Assembly (NCBI GenBank): GCA_030760725.1
Contig: JASWHV010000001.1
Coordinates: 73,429,683-73,493,682 of the forward strand
Source of the DNA: Neostapfia colusana
Lineage: Eukaryota > Streptophyta > Magnoliopsida > Poales > Poaceae
Reading direction: 5' to 3'
DNA length: 64,000 nt
Positions 23,693-34,416 of the stretch are shown piece after piece. The translations under genes and the position numbers were made by a program. Numbering within the stretch: the stretch's first letter is position 1; every line of letters starts with the position of its first letter. A model generated the notes under the pieces. That model was given only the letters and a program-made list of their open reading frames with translations. It searched no databases and was not told the DNA's origin.

Positions 23693-25252
23693 TTAATTTA
23701 ATTTAATGTCCCTCCTAGGCTCTTGTATTGTTATAAACTTTACTCTTGTGCCACTAGGGTGAGTTAGTTCCACCGTTCTGGTCGAACAATGGATGATTCC
23801 CTTATGTTTGGTCAACCAATCCATGCCCAAAATAATATCTATCCCTTGTGAATCTATCACTATGAGGTTGGCAGTAAATACTACCCCATTAATGTCTAGA
23901 TTCACCTTGGGACACACTTGTCTTGTCCTTATTTCTCCACCTAGAGAGTTTACTGCTAGCATATGGTTCATTTGTGTTGTTGCTAGATCATGCTTCTTAA
24001 CAAACCCTTGGGCAATGAACGAGTGGGTAGCACCAGAATCGAACAACAGGGTTGCAATGTGTAAATTGGCAGGAAACTTACCAACTACCACGTCGTGTGC
24101 CTCTTGCGCCTCCTCCATGGTCACGTGGTTCACCCGTCCTCGCATCACATTCTGCTGTTGCGGCTGCACGGGCTTCTTCTTTGGGCACTTATGGGCGTAG
24201 TGCCCCATCTCACCACAGTTAAAGCATTGCACCCCAACCTTAGGTGCCTGGCCTTTGTTGTCTTGGGGTTGGTTTGGGGGTCCTTGTACTGCTGGTCGAG
24301 GTTGATATGTAGGGCGAGGCTGTTGTCCAAACTGACGCTGTGGTGGTGCTGGTGCTGCCGGAGGCCTGAAGTTCGGGTTGTACCCTTTCGGTGCTGAGTA
24401 GGGTACCGCAGCACGGCTCGTCTGCCCTGCGGGTTGCTGCATCAGACGTGGGCGGGTTTTGCTACCCGAGGCTTGGTGTGACCACCCGACCTTCCTCTTG
24501 TTTTCATTTTCCAAGGCCTTCAGCTTCCTTTCTACAACAAATGCTCTGTCCACCATCTTTTGGAAGCTTTCGTACTCGTTGGAAGACATTGCACACTGCA
24601 TTTCTGCGGTAAGTCCTTCCACGAAACAATCTTGTTTCTGCTCATCAGTCTCTATGTCCCTTGGGGCATAACGGGATAGTTGAGTGAATTTAGTGAGGTA
24701 TTCCCTCACAGTCATGTTTCCTTGCTGCAATCCCAAGAACTCCTTCCTCTTGTTTTTGAGTTCACCCCTTGGTATGTAATGGTTGCGGAAGCTACGCTTG
24801 AACTCTTCCCAAGTGATGTTCTCAGGGTCATGACGTGCGGCCACGTAAGCGGTCCACCAATCAGCAGCAGGTCCATGCAATTGGTGAGAGGCAAACAGCA
24901 CCCTCTCATACCCTTGGCATTGTATGATCCTCATCTTGCTCTCAATGGTCTTTAGCCAGTCATCTGCCTCCAGGGGTTCAGCAGCACTTGCAAACTTTGG
25001 AGGTTGAGTTCCTAGAAACTCACTCAACCTTGGTTGGTGTGGTGCAACTTGTGGAGGTAGAGCTTGGTGCAAGTTGGCCACCACTTGAGTCAGGTTCTGG
25101 ATGAGCTGATTTTGATTCTCAAGCATTTGGTCGATGGGATCAACTCCTTCACGGCGACCACCCCTGTCTTGGCCTCCAGAAAGATGAGGGTTGCCTGCCT
25201 CATCGTTGTTGTTGGCGGGGTTGGCAGCACGACCTTTTCCTCTTCCGGCCAT
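23693..25252 (-). CDS. Element B gag-protease, open reading frame of 519 aa
   Basis: ATG at 25252 (MAGRGKGRAA), open to TAA at 23693. Capsid domain about residues 93-245 (LEADDWLKTIES, ADWWTAYVAA). The nucleocapsid zinc knuckle is CFNCGEMGHYAHKC at 343-356. The aspartic protease starts near 400, with catalytic D405 in LLFDSGATHSF and the second hydrophobic block GIDIILGMDWL about 70 residues on. In a complete element gag, protease and pol would be one polyprotein; here the frame stops just after the protease at a codon that is CAA in A. Protease cleavage would release capsid, nucleocapsid, RT and integrase. No sign of expression can be judged from sequence. A 320-base spacer separates it from ORF0. 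Confidence 0.92.
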   Translation of the reverse strand: MAGRGKGRAANPANNNDEAGNPHLSGGQDRGGRREGVDPIDQMLENQNQLIQNLTQVVANLHQALPPQVAPHQPRLSEFLGTQPPKFASAAEPLEADDWLKTIESKMRIIQCQGYERVLFASHQLHGPAADWWTAYVAARHDPENITWEEFKRSFRNHYIPRGELKNKRKEFLGLQQGNMTVREYLTKFTQLSRYAPRDIETDEQKQDCFVEGLTAEMQCAMSSNEYESFQKMVDRAFVVERKLKALENENKRKVGWSHQASGSKTRPRLMQQPAGQTSRAAVPYSAPKGYNPNFRPPAAPAPPQRQFGQQPRPTYQPRPAVQGPPNQPQDNKGQAPKVGVQCFNCGEMGHYAHKCPKKKPVQPQQQNVMRGRVNHVTMEEAQEAHDVVVGKFPANLHIATLLFDSGATHSFIAQGFVKKHDLATTQMNHMLAVNSLGGEIRTRQVCPKVNLDINGVVFTANLIVIDSQGIDIILGMDWLTKHKGIIHCSTRTVELTHPSGTRVKFITIQEPRRDIKLN

Positions 25253-25572
25253 CTATCATGATCAACCAAATGTCAATTTAAAGCATTACGTGTTAACTTA
25301 CCAGTTTTTGCTTGTTTAAACTTTAAGATTTTGAGAACTTATTTCATTTATATTTTCTGAGGATTTCATGTCTTACGTGAACATAAATGCACTCTTAATT
25401 CATATGGGTTCACACTCCAAAGCAAAACAACCTGAAGACGAGGTTGTGGACAAATGCCCATGGCTTCCACAACTCACGTCACACACCAAGCATTAACACA
25501 CAAATAACTAAGGTAACGACTCGACTACTCAACATCCTGGTAAACTAAGGGAAGGACTCTACACTACTCGTA

Positions 25573-26343
25573 TCACTGAGCTGGCTCCTCGGGATCTTCC
25601 TCATTATCGCGGCTGCCTTCTGACTCCGCTTTGGGTGGGGAAGCTGCTAGTGGAGAAGTGCGACGACGCCTGATCGCCCGGCGATCTGGGGAGTCAGGAC
25701 TCCATGTGTCATTCACGGTGACACACAGTTCATTCCCATCTCCTCTTTCTCTCGCCCTCAAGCAGGCTCGAAGCAACACCTTGGTTTCCTTCAGGGTGTC
25801 ACGAACATCCTGAAGCTCCTGCTGACACTCCTGCAGTCGAGTGCTGAGCATAGCTGCATCCTCCAAGCACAAATCCATGTGCTCATGGGAAGTCCCCTGC
25901 TGCACTGGCGGGTACTTGTACTCCGTTGTACCACTCTCGCGCTGGAGGACATACATGTACTCAGTCCTGTCCAGGTGACAACGATAGATGTGACTCTGAC
26001 AGGTGATTGCCTCCCTGGTGACATCCTTCTCCGCATCGACCTGTGTCGCTCGACAAGCTGGACAGCGGTGGATCTTGAGCAGCTGATTTTCGTGGATAAT
26101 CCTCATCTCTGAACTCCATTCTTCCCTCTTCTCACGGATGGTCCTGGTGGAGCTACAGTGTATGATTAGCTTGCCCGTATTGCCGGCGGCTTGGAGCATG
26201 CGTCGAAGACGGCGCAACAAGCCTCCTACTGCCAATCCGTAGGAGAGATACATCATCGGACGATTCTCCTCTCTCAGGGCAAGGGCAACTACGGGAACTC
26301 TCCCTCCGGTGGACTTGCGGGCGGTGCGGATCATGCGAACCAT
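25573..26343 (-). CDS. Element B ORF0, intact 256-aa frame upstream of gag
   Basis: ATG at 26343, about 200 bases after the primer-binding site; stop at 25573. The N-terminus (1-60) is basic, with a leucine/arginine stretch. Residues 74-142 form a core with EEW (74-76), RATQ (98-101), EAIT (111-114) and SGTTE (137-141). Element F has the same residues at the same spacing (128-130, 152-154, 165-168, 191-193), about 21 of 69 positions identical by eye. About 157-200 is a predicted coiled coil (LSTRLQECQQELQDV). The tail is acidic. I do not recognise a named family; the core resembles a dsRNA-binding fold, which is inference. I recall that rice gypsy elements RIRE3 and RIRE8 were described with an extra frame before gag; not checked. 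Confidence 0.85.
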   Translation of the reverse strand: MVRMIRTARKSTGGRVPVVALALREENRPMMYLSYGLAVGGLLRRLRRMLQAAGNTGKLIIHCSSTRTIREKREEWSSEMRIIHENQLLKIHRCPACRATQVDAEKDVTREAITCQSHIYRCHLDRTEYMYVLQRESGTTEYKYPPVQQGTSHEHMDLCLEDAAMLSTRLQECQQELQDVRDTLKETKVLLRACLRARERGDGNELCVTVNDTWSPDSPDRRAIRRRRTSPLAASPPKAESEGSRDNEEDPEEPAQ

Positions 26344-26545
26344 CTAAAACATAAAAGCATTTAAAATTAAGTTAGATAAGATTTTAAGCAAAAATCCTAT
26401 TTTGAATAAAAGATGGGGTAAGATGAATAAAGTGGGCCATTAAATAACACTTTTCAACCCACACCTTGTAAAATAGTTTTTAAGAAAATAGGGTCCTTAA
26501 ATACGGCCATTTCTACCTAGGTCCACGTTCCTACGGGCAACCTTG

Positions 26546-26557
26546 GCTCTGATACCA
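26546..26557 (-). other. Element B primer-binding site (tRNA-iMet)
   Basis: TGGTATCAGAGC on the minus strand, four bases inside the 5' LTR edge, as in A. Confidence 0.9.
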
Positions 26558-26561
26558 CTTC

Positions 26562-29500
26562 TGTCACACCCGGTTTCTCCGAAGAACAACCTAGTGAATA
26601 TCACATGTATGCCAGGATCATTTTCTCATACATATGATGACAAATAGTGAAGCATTATTTATTACAAGCCAGGTGTCGAATATAAATAAGTCTTACATAG
26701 CATATGTCTCGATGGACGATATTAAGTTCATCACAAGTAAATAAACTAGCAGCGGAATATTATTCTCGTGGGCTCCGTCACAGGTGTTGCCCGGGGGACT
26801 CCATGAACCTAGAAACCTTCTTCGGGTCCAAAGTCTTGATCATTAAACACCACATCATTCTCTTTACCTGAGCAGCAATATAAACCAAAAAATATGCAAG
26901 GTTTAGTACCGATGGTACTCAGCAAGTGTGGGAAAGTTATGTCATGCATGGCTAGAACAAGGAGAGGTTGACCTCATGGTTAAAGCGCTACGCAATTATT
27001 GCCTACCACCTTAGCTTATTAAGCACCTACATTACTACACAGGTGAAATGGTCCCAATCTCCCATCCCATCATCATAATCAAATAACCATAACATCATTT
27101 CCAATGTTAAGCTCCCCGCTTAACATCCACAACCTCCAAGGTCATCATACTCTAATCATGAATAAGTCCAAGCCGCTCTTGACCGTGAGCACGGCTGTCA
27201 TGACAGTTTTGACTCTGCAGAGTTTGCACCACTGTACCCACATGTAGTAATTTCATCCTCCGTTGCCGGGTGGACTAAAAGAACCTCCATTATGCCAGTG
27301 GCTACGAACCACATTCACACTTCCCAAGTGTGTAGCCAGGAGATCACTACGAAGCCTTTACAAAGGGATTCCCGACGAGCATGGGGCCACTGAGGTTTCA
27401 CCCCTAACAGCATACAAGAGGCTCCAACCCTGCTGCTGTGGCCCCATCTTGAGCCTTGCGGTTCATATGGTAGTCCAGCTGACACCTACTCCCCGCACAA
27501 TCCAACACACCCATACTACGCCGGGGATACACCTAATTAATTGGCCAAGCTGCCCCATCTCAGCATGTGGTTGGCACGGTAAAGCCAGGTTACATGCTCC
27601 ATGAACCGGTCCTTAGGATCCAGGCAAGTACTAAACACAAACCCGAGTCTCGTGCACCCAACACCAACCAAATCATCCAACTTGCCTTGATCCCTACCTC
27701 TACATAACTCATAATATCTCTTCAAGAGTATGGTAAATAAACTGATGATCTCATATCTCAGTTATCCCATTCTAAACATGGCTAAGCATAAGCATGTAAA
27801 TAAATGATATGATAAAATAAATCCCAATCCCAAGCTACAAGGAAAACAAGGTAATGCAATTCTAGGGAAACTTCCTAGCATGGGTTTCATATTTCCATTG
27901 ACAATGCAAATAATTCAATCTACACATCCTAGTATAGGATCAAAGTGGTCAAGGACACTTACCTTCTTCCTGCTGCTCTGGGAATGGAAAGTCTTGGTCT
28001 TGGAAGGGAAGAACTTGCTCTGGGGCAGGTTCTACTCATACCATCACATATAGCAAAAGAAAACAACAATCCATAAGACATAGTTCACACTTTCACTTCA
28101 TACAAACTAAACATTCACACTTGTGAAAGTCATTCACACTTCTAAGGGTTGTGGTTACTCTATGTGTGGTGATTTTTGACCTTCATGCACTTTTAAACAT
28201 ATGTATATTATTTCTAACTTTTGTATTCAGATTTCTGTTTGCACACTATATATAAATTTCTAATTTAAACAAATTCTTTAATACCCTCTTTAGCTACCAA
28301 GAGTGCATGCAAGGTAATTTCCTACTCCAAATGGGTTTTCAGACCTTCTACCAACCCTAAACTGAATTCTTTGGATTTTGGAAACTTCATTTATCATTTT
28401 CTAGTTATTCATACCTAGCTTGCTATATTTTCAGATTTATTTCCTATGCCTAAATGTGAACTTTATTATGAAAATAGTAAGACACCTCATCTAAACAGAA
28501 TAGGTTCTGATCTAAAATATTAAATAATATATTTTTGAACTTCTCCTCTGATATGAACTAATTTAAATTTATTTTATCAATTTTCAGAATTATTTCCTAG
28601 CCTAGAAATGTGTCTCTATAACTAATAAATGTGAACAATCAATTAGACAGATTCATTTCAGCTAAAAATCTATTTTTATCTCACTCCAAAGTTTTCCAAG
28701 TGCTACGAAAGTTTAAAATTGAATTTACAATGTGTTTGTCCCATGTTTTAAATTTTAATTACTAATCACATATTCAAATTCCTAAATTTAATATCACATA
28801 GGGTTAAAAAGGTAAACTCACCCCACTACAGGGTCTATTATATTATTTCATAAATTTCCAGGGGTCTAACTACACATAACAGAGGGGTTTTCCTAATTTT
28901 TATTAAGTCCAGGGGCTAAAACTGATTTTTAATTGAATTTACATGAATTTCTGAAGTTCCGGGGGCTAGATCAGAAGTTTCCGGGGCTAGCTCGTATTTT
29001 CCGAGGACCCCAGGGGGTAGCGCGTAAGAATCCCGGTCTTTATAATGCGGGGATGAAGTGGACCGTCCGATTTAAAACAGACGGCTGAGATTATAACGTC
29101 GAACCAGTACGCGGGGATTTAAATTCTACCGTGCGATTTAAAATAGACGGCCCTCAAGCGGCCACGTCGCTCTGATCGAGCGCGGGCGGCGCTGCCCGGC
29201 GGCGCGCGGCGGCGGGAGGCGGCGATCTCGCCGGAAAACTTCGGATCTTCGTCAATTCTTCCTAAAACTGGGATTTCATGGCATAGATCGGTAGAGGGGA
29301 GATCGGGGATCTCACCTCGGGGTTTTTCTTGAGCTCGGAGGTCCCGGAAGGCGGTCGGCGACGAGGTCCGAGCTGGAACAGCGGCGATGCTCGTCGGAGC
29401 TGTGTCTAGGGCGAAATCTACCGAGTTTTCTGCTCCTGCGTGATTCCCCGGAGGCGGTGGATCAAGATCAGCGCGTTAGATCAGAAATCCCGAGCGAAGA

Positions 29501-29987
29501 TCGAGAGAAATTGGCCGGAGAAACTCTGGTTCTCACCAGGAGGAAAAACGGCTGATCGTGGGGGAAAAACGGGGCGATGCCGGCATTTTTATAGACGGGG
29601 GAGGGCGGCGGGTTTGTTTAGATCGAGTTTGAGTCGTCTGGGACCGGGAGTTGGGCTGAGGGACGCGGAATTCCGGGTTGGTTACGATCGTGGGCGCGCG
29701 GAAGAGTCCGGCAGTTGGCGCGAGCGGGAGGTCGGGGATGACAGGCAGGCCCCGCATGTCAGTGAGAGGGAGAGGGGGCGCGCAGCTGCGAGCTGGCGCG
29801 GGGGTGGGTGGGCCGGCTGGTGGGTTTCAGCCCACTGGCCGAGGGGGTTTGTTTTTTCTTTTTCTTTTCTTTTTCTTTTCTGTTTTGAGTTTAATTTGAA
29901 TTCCAATTTGAATTTGAATTTCTGCACCACATGCAATACGTCCAAAATATTTTAAATTTCCCTCTTAACAGGTTTTGGGGTGTTACA
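26562..29987 (-). repeat. Element B 5' LTR
   Basis: A 3.43-kb LTR matching 17332-20741, TGTCACACCC to GGTGTTACA. TATA box at 29586-29594. No gene is supported; the open frame at 29440-29955 runs through GC-rich sequence and the pyrimidine tract against the sense of the element. Confidence 0.93.
29586..29594 (-). promoter_or_regulatory. LTR TATA box (B, 5' LTR)
   Basis: CTATAAAAA on the minus strand, same place as in the other three A/B LTRs. This copy would start the RNA that carries the intact ORF0. Confidence 0.6.
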
Positions 29988-31446
29988 ATGAGTGAGATCC
30001 GATTTCGGTTCTTCGATACCCCCCAGCTGAATGGTAGTTGATAGCATAAGACACTTCCTCAGCTGAGAAATGTGAAAGATATCGTGCACACCGGAGAGTG
30101 TTGCAGGTAATTCTAGGCGGTATGCAACTGATCCACATCTTTCTTTAATTTGGAATGGACGGATGAATCGGGGTGCCAACTTTCCTCTCACCCCAAATCT
30201 GTTCACGCCCTTCATTGGAGACACACGTAGATACACATGATCCTCGACTTTGAATTGCAAAGGACGTCTTCTCCGGTCCCCATACTGTTTTTGTCGGGAT
30301 TTGGCAGATTTTATGTTCGCTTGAATCAGCCGAACCTTTTCTTTCGCGTTGTTGACAAGATCAATGCCGAAGGTGACCCTTTCGCCAGACTCACACCAAT
30401 TCAGAGGTGTGCGGCATTTTCTCCCGTATAGCGCCTTGTAAGGCACCATCTTGATGCTGGCTTGGTACCCATTGTTGTACGAGATCTCGGCTAACGGTAA
30501 GTGATCATCCCAATTCTTACCGTGGTTGATAGCACATGCTCGTAGCATATCTTCTAAAATCTGATTTACCCGCTCGGTTTGCCTATCCGTCTGCGGGTGG
30601 TATGTTGAACTACGGATCAGCTTCGTCCCCAAAGAAGCATGTAGCTGCCCCCAAAAACGAGATGCAAATAAAGTGCCCCGATCCAAAATAATGTTACGGG
30701 GTACGCCATATAAGCACAAGATCCGTGAGAGGTATAATTCAGCAAACTTCTTGGTGTTGTAGTTGGTGTTGACCGGGATAAATAGAGCAAATTTGGTGAG
30801 TCGGTCGACGATCACCCACACTGAATCATGCTTCTGAAATGTGGTTGGTAAACCGACGATGAAGTCCATGCTCACATCTTCCCACTTCCAGGTAGGAACG
30901 CCCAGTGGTTGTAGCAGTCCCAGTTTTCTCATATGGTCAGCCTTCAGCCTATGGCATGTATCACACTCGGATACGTACTTTGCGATCTCCTGCTTCATTT
31001 GTGTCCACCAAAACTTGCTTCTGAGTTCTTGATACATCTTGTTGCTGCCGGGGTGACTAGAAAACTTTGACAAGTGAGCCTAATCAAAGATTTTCTTCCG
31101 TAACTCTGGGTTACAGGGTACGACGATCCAGTTCTTGAACCATAGGACGCCGTCTCCGTCTTTCCAGAAACACTTCAGCTCCCCACTGTCTACACGTCTC
31201 TGCAAATGCAACATGCCCTTGTCAAGTTTCTGAGCTGTCGCTATCTCTTCACAGATGGTAGGGATAAGAGCTAGGTTGTAGAGAGCTCCATGTGGAATCA
31301 CATGCAATGGTGGCTCGCTCTCTTCGAACTGTGTGATGGTCAGATTGTTGTCGTGTGACTTGTGACTCAGCGCATCCGCCACTACGTTTTCCTTGCCGGG
31401 ATGATAATGGATCTCTATTTCGTAATCCTTTATCAATTCCAACCAT
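29988..31446 (-). pseudogene. Element C integrase, between B and D insertions
   Basis: Minus-strand coding in two frames with a stop at 31080-31082. The upstream piece (31080-31442) has the end of RNase H (ELIKDYEIEIHYHPGKENVV, then ADALSHKSH). The downstream piece has the zinc finger (HPGSNKMYQELRSKFWW ... CDTCH), the DDE core (MDFIVGLP, LDRGTLF, TDRQTERVNQ) and the GPY/F module (KLAPRFIRPFQI). It stops where B is inserted and resumes at 17331. The second catalytic aspartate is in ILDRG. The right edge touches the truncated D LTR; about 40 codons that should link it to 42021 (MWRHYLLGN to MRQRR) are missing. Confidence 0.88.
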
Positions 31447-31610
31447 CTTCCGCTGTACAGTTATGTTTTTGTAAAAAGACTTCCGCTGTTTTATATCAAA
31501 TAAAAGTTTGTATGTTGTCTTTAATCTTTTCTGTGTGCTGTTGGGTGCCGCATCGCACGGCACCACCTTCTGCGATCCTAGAGTGGGTGAACCACGGGGT
31601 GGTCCCCACA
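31447..31610 (+). repeat. Element D 5' LTR remnant (last 164 bases)
   Basis: Matches 41857-42020 (CTTCCGCTGTACAG to GGTGGTCCCCACA). The other 3.75 kb of the LTR is gone. The break in D falls next to CTTCC, where C would also read CTCCG, so a few bases of microhomology are possible. Confidence 0.9.
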
Positions 31611-31614
31611 GACG

Positions 31615-31627
31615 TGGTATCAGAGCC
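31615..31627 (+). other. Element D primer-binding site (tRNA-iMet)
   Basis: TGGTATCAGAGCC, four bases after the LTR end CCCCACA. Same primer class as the other elements. Confidence 0.9.
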
Positions 31628-33573
31628 GCATTGGGAATAGCACGCTCAAAAAGAGCCTATTTTAAAAATTTAGAAGTAGTCGAGTGAGGATTAGTCACTA
31701 TGCCCACATAAGGTCTATGATAGTAGTAGATATTATGGTGGAAAAGCTAACATATTTGTTATACATTCTGTAACGATGCTCCGACGTCAGGTAAGAGGTA
31801 AGGTATGCCACCGCAGGTGGATCAATTGCAGTAACTCACCATACGAGTAATAGTATGGAATGCATACCGTGGCTTGGCAAGGTAGTTAATATGAGTCTCT
31901 GAACCTTTTCATGGTTCTGAAAGCATATGAAAATGCTGTTCTCCAGTGTGCTTTAGGCAAAAGTGAGAATACCCCATCGTGTGGTAAGCAACATGATAGT
32001 ATGCAACTCTTGAACGTTCAATGTTCAAAGGGCCATACACAGCGCTTGCCATCAGCGTGCCTCAACGGTCATGAGGCAGTAGGTGGTATCCGTTGGGTTG
32101 ATAAAATTCCCAACCGTGACAACCCGTTCGCGCTCTACTCGGGTTCCCCGTCGTGTGGTGTGAAAACACGACCATGTACCTTGAGACGTGGCTTGACTCA
32201 AGAACGATCCGTATGGCAATGATACGGACCGTATGTTTTTACTATGATATGGAACTGCCTGAAATGTCAAAAACCTTTGTGTACACCATTATTGTGTGCT
32301 CTTCTGCAGGTACATTAACCACATTAGTGCATGACGTTTAGAAACTGTTTGTGAGTGATGTTCTTAGTTCCACCATTTGACACGTATATTCCGGAATACC
32401 GGTTTAGGATTTTTCTTTGGTGAGGAAATGTAGTACCGAGACTACATAAAAGTATATTTTCAAAGAAAAGAGTTAAAATGAGTTTAGGATTCCATTTGTG
32501 GGTTATTAAACTCCCATATTGAACTAAGAGTCAATTGGGAGTATAGATTCAATCTCAAAAACTTAGGAACAACCTCCCCTGTTTTTGGCAGGAACTTTGC
32601 TGAACTTAAACAGGGTATAACATAGGATTGGTTGAACCAATGGAGGTGTCGGATACCATTCTGGAAAGGTTTTGAAGTCCTCTACAACTTTTCTGTAGAG
32701 CTCCAGAACAAAATCTCCCTCCAAATGGATGAAAATATCAGATGAGTAGGAACTGTCCAGAAACAGGGCAGACCAAAAATGCTCTCTAGAATTTTCTGTA
32801 TTTCAACCACAACTTTCTGTAGAAAAATTTCTAAGGGTCAAGAAAGACATCGTTGGAAAGTATAGGAAATGTTCTACAACTTTGTATTTCAGTGTTTTCC
32901 TAGATTGAGGGCAGAATATGATGGAATTTGGTGAACAAAACAGCCACTTGCAAAGGAGGTGCTGTCAAAATTCCTGAGAAAATTATGTCAATTTATAGAA
33001 GTCATAACTCACAAATTAGGAAGGATATATAGGCAAATACATACAATCTAGGTTCCTTATTGAGTCTATTACAACTTTGTTGTTGAACTCTAGTCCATAT
33101 TTTGCCTCCAAGGTGGTCAAAACAGTTGAATTATCCAGACTGGTCAGCTGGACCAGAAACTGGACAGAACACCATGTTGAAGTTTTTCAACAAAAACATT
33201 TAGTTTCACCTTTTGATATCCAGAGGCTGTTGTAAAACAGCGAGTGCAGTCGAAAAGTTATGCACTCGATATATCACTTCGAGCGGATACATGATTGGGG
33301 TCCAGTACAATAGCGAGGAGTTACGCATGCTAACACACTTAACATCCCGTGGCGACCCACGATGGTCAAAATGAACTTTTAACTCATAAAGTTCAATACT
33401 TTGGAACTCGATCGTGTGACAAGGTCCAGGGATGTATATGTTGTATAAAGTTTATACTTTATCCATATGTGTGATTGTTATGCGTATTATTTATTCCATT
33501 CTCGCACTACTATTGTATGGACTGGATAAAATAAACCAACTTGTGCTGATTGTTTGAATGGTATGAATGCAGA
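31628..33573 (+). other. Element D untranslated leader
   Basis: About 1.95 kb between primer site and gag start. No frame resembling ORF0 is present; the 103-codon frame at 31911-32222 has no recognisable content. Parts run parallel to the E leader (46585-48349), for example GTGTGGTAAGCAACATGA against CACGTGGTAAGTAACGTGA and the ATTTTTC-GTGAGGAA block near 32410 and 47170. It presumably holds packaging and dimerisation signals, which I cannot point to. Confidence 0.6.
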
Positions 33574-34416
33574 ATGGTGCGTACACGGTCTACGCAAGAG
33601 GAAGGAGGTCCGAGAGTGGTTCGTGGTTATGAGTCTCCACCTCCGGAGCAAACCACGACGCAGCAGCAACCACCTCCTCCGCCACCAGAACTTCCAAGAA
33701 ACCTTGCGTAGCTTCTCGTCGTAGTGCTCGGCTCGCGCGACGAGCAAACCGAGTTGCTGCGGATGCTAGTTCAGTAGAATGCGTCCCGTCCAGGAGGACG
33801 CCAAGAAAATGGCAACGCCAGCCCCAACAAAGTTCTTATTCAGAATTCCTGGCAACCCATTCACCGGTCTTCACGGAGGCCGAAGAGCCTTTGGAGGCGG
33901 ACAGCTTTATTCGCACTCTGGAGGCGAAGTTCGGGCTGCTACAGTGCACCGAACACCAAAAGGCGCTGTATGCAGCGCAACAGCTTCAAGGGGAAGCCGG
34001 CACATGGTGGGCGAACTACATCGCCTCATTACCGGCAGGCCATGCCGTCACATGGACGGAGTTCCGGGTGGCGTTCCCTGCCTACCATATACCTCCCGGT
34101 GTAATGAAAGGAAGCTCCAGGAGTTCCTGGCGCTGAAGCAAGGCGAGAGGAGTGCTCATGAGTACTCCAGGTCATTCAACCAGCTGGCGCAGTATGCACC
34201 AGGATTTGTAAGAACGGAGGAAGACAAGCGCAACGCATTCTTCCAGGGCCTGAATTCCAAGATGAAGGTCCATCTCGCCCAAAGCAATCGCGGCACATTC
34301 AACGATCTAGTTAATGCCGCGATTCTACAAAAAAATGCTCAGCGCGAGCGCGGTTCTGATAAGAGGAAAGGCAGCACGCTGACGAGCAGCAGTGGTGGGC
34401 ACCACAAAAATACCGC
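33574..34416 (+). pseudogene. Element D gag, broken
   Basis: ATG at 33574 (MVRTRSTQEEGG), the same start class as E. A TAG at 33709-33711 ends the first frame after 45 codons. The capsid domain is readable in pieces: LEADSFIRTLEAKFGLLQCTE in the frame of 33891-34136, then KLQEFLALKQGERSAHEYSR in the frame of 33779-34774, showing a small deletion near 34110. Another shift near 34395 leads into the zinc-knuckle frame. No intact capsid can be made. Confidence 0.85.

Larger units (their letters stand above)
17332..29987 (-). mobile_element. Element B: Ty3/gypsy chromovirus retrotransposon
   Basis: Full-length minus-strand LTR element of about 12.66 kb, flanked by ATGAG (17327-17331 and 29988-29992). 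Structure is as in A: 5' LTR, tRNA-Met site, ORF0, gag-protease, RT, RNase H, integrase with chromodomain, polypurine tract, 3' LTR. ORF0 and gag-protease are open from ATG to stop; downstream the pol has two nonsense codons and about four one-base deletions. It is the same family as A, but the LTRs of A and B differ more than the two LTRs within each element. It lies inside the chromodomain linker of element C, in the same orientation as its host. Confidence 0.95.

Noticed and set aside
31911..32222. A 103-codon frame in the D leader, considered as an ORF0
   Set aside because: It has none of the EEW/RAT/SGT core or coiled coil and no counterpart in the E leader.
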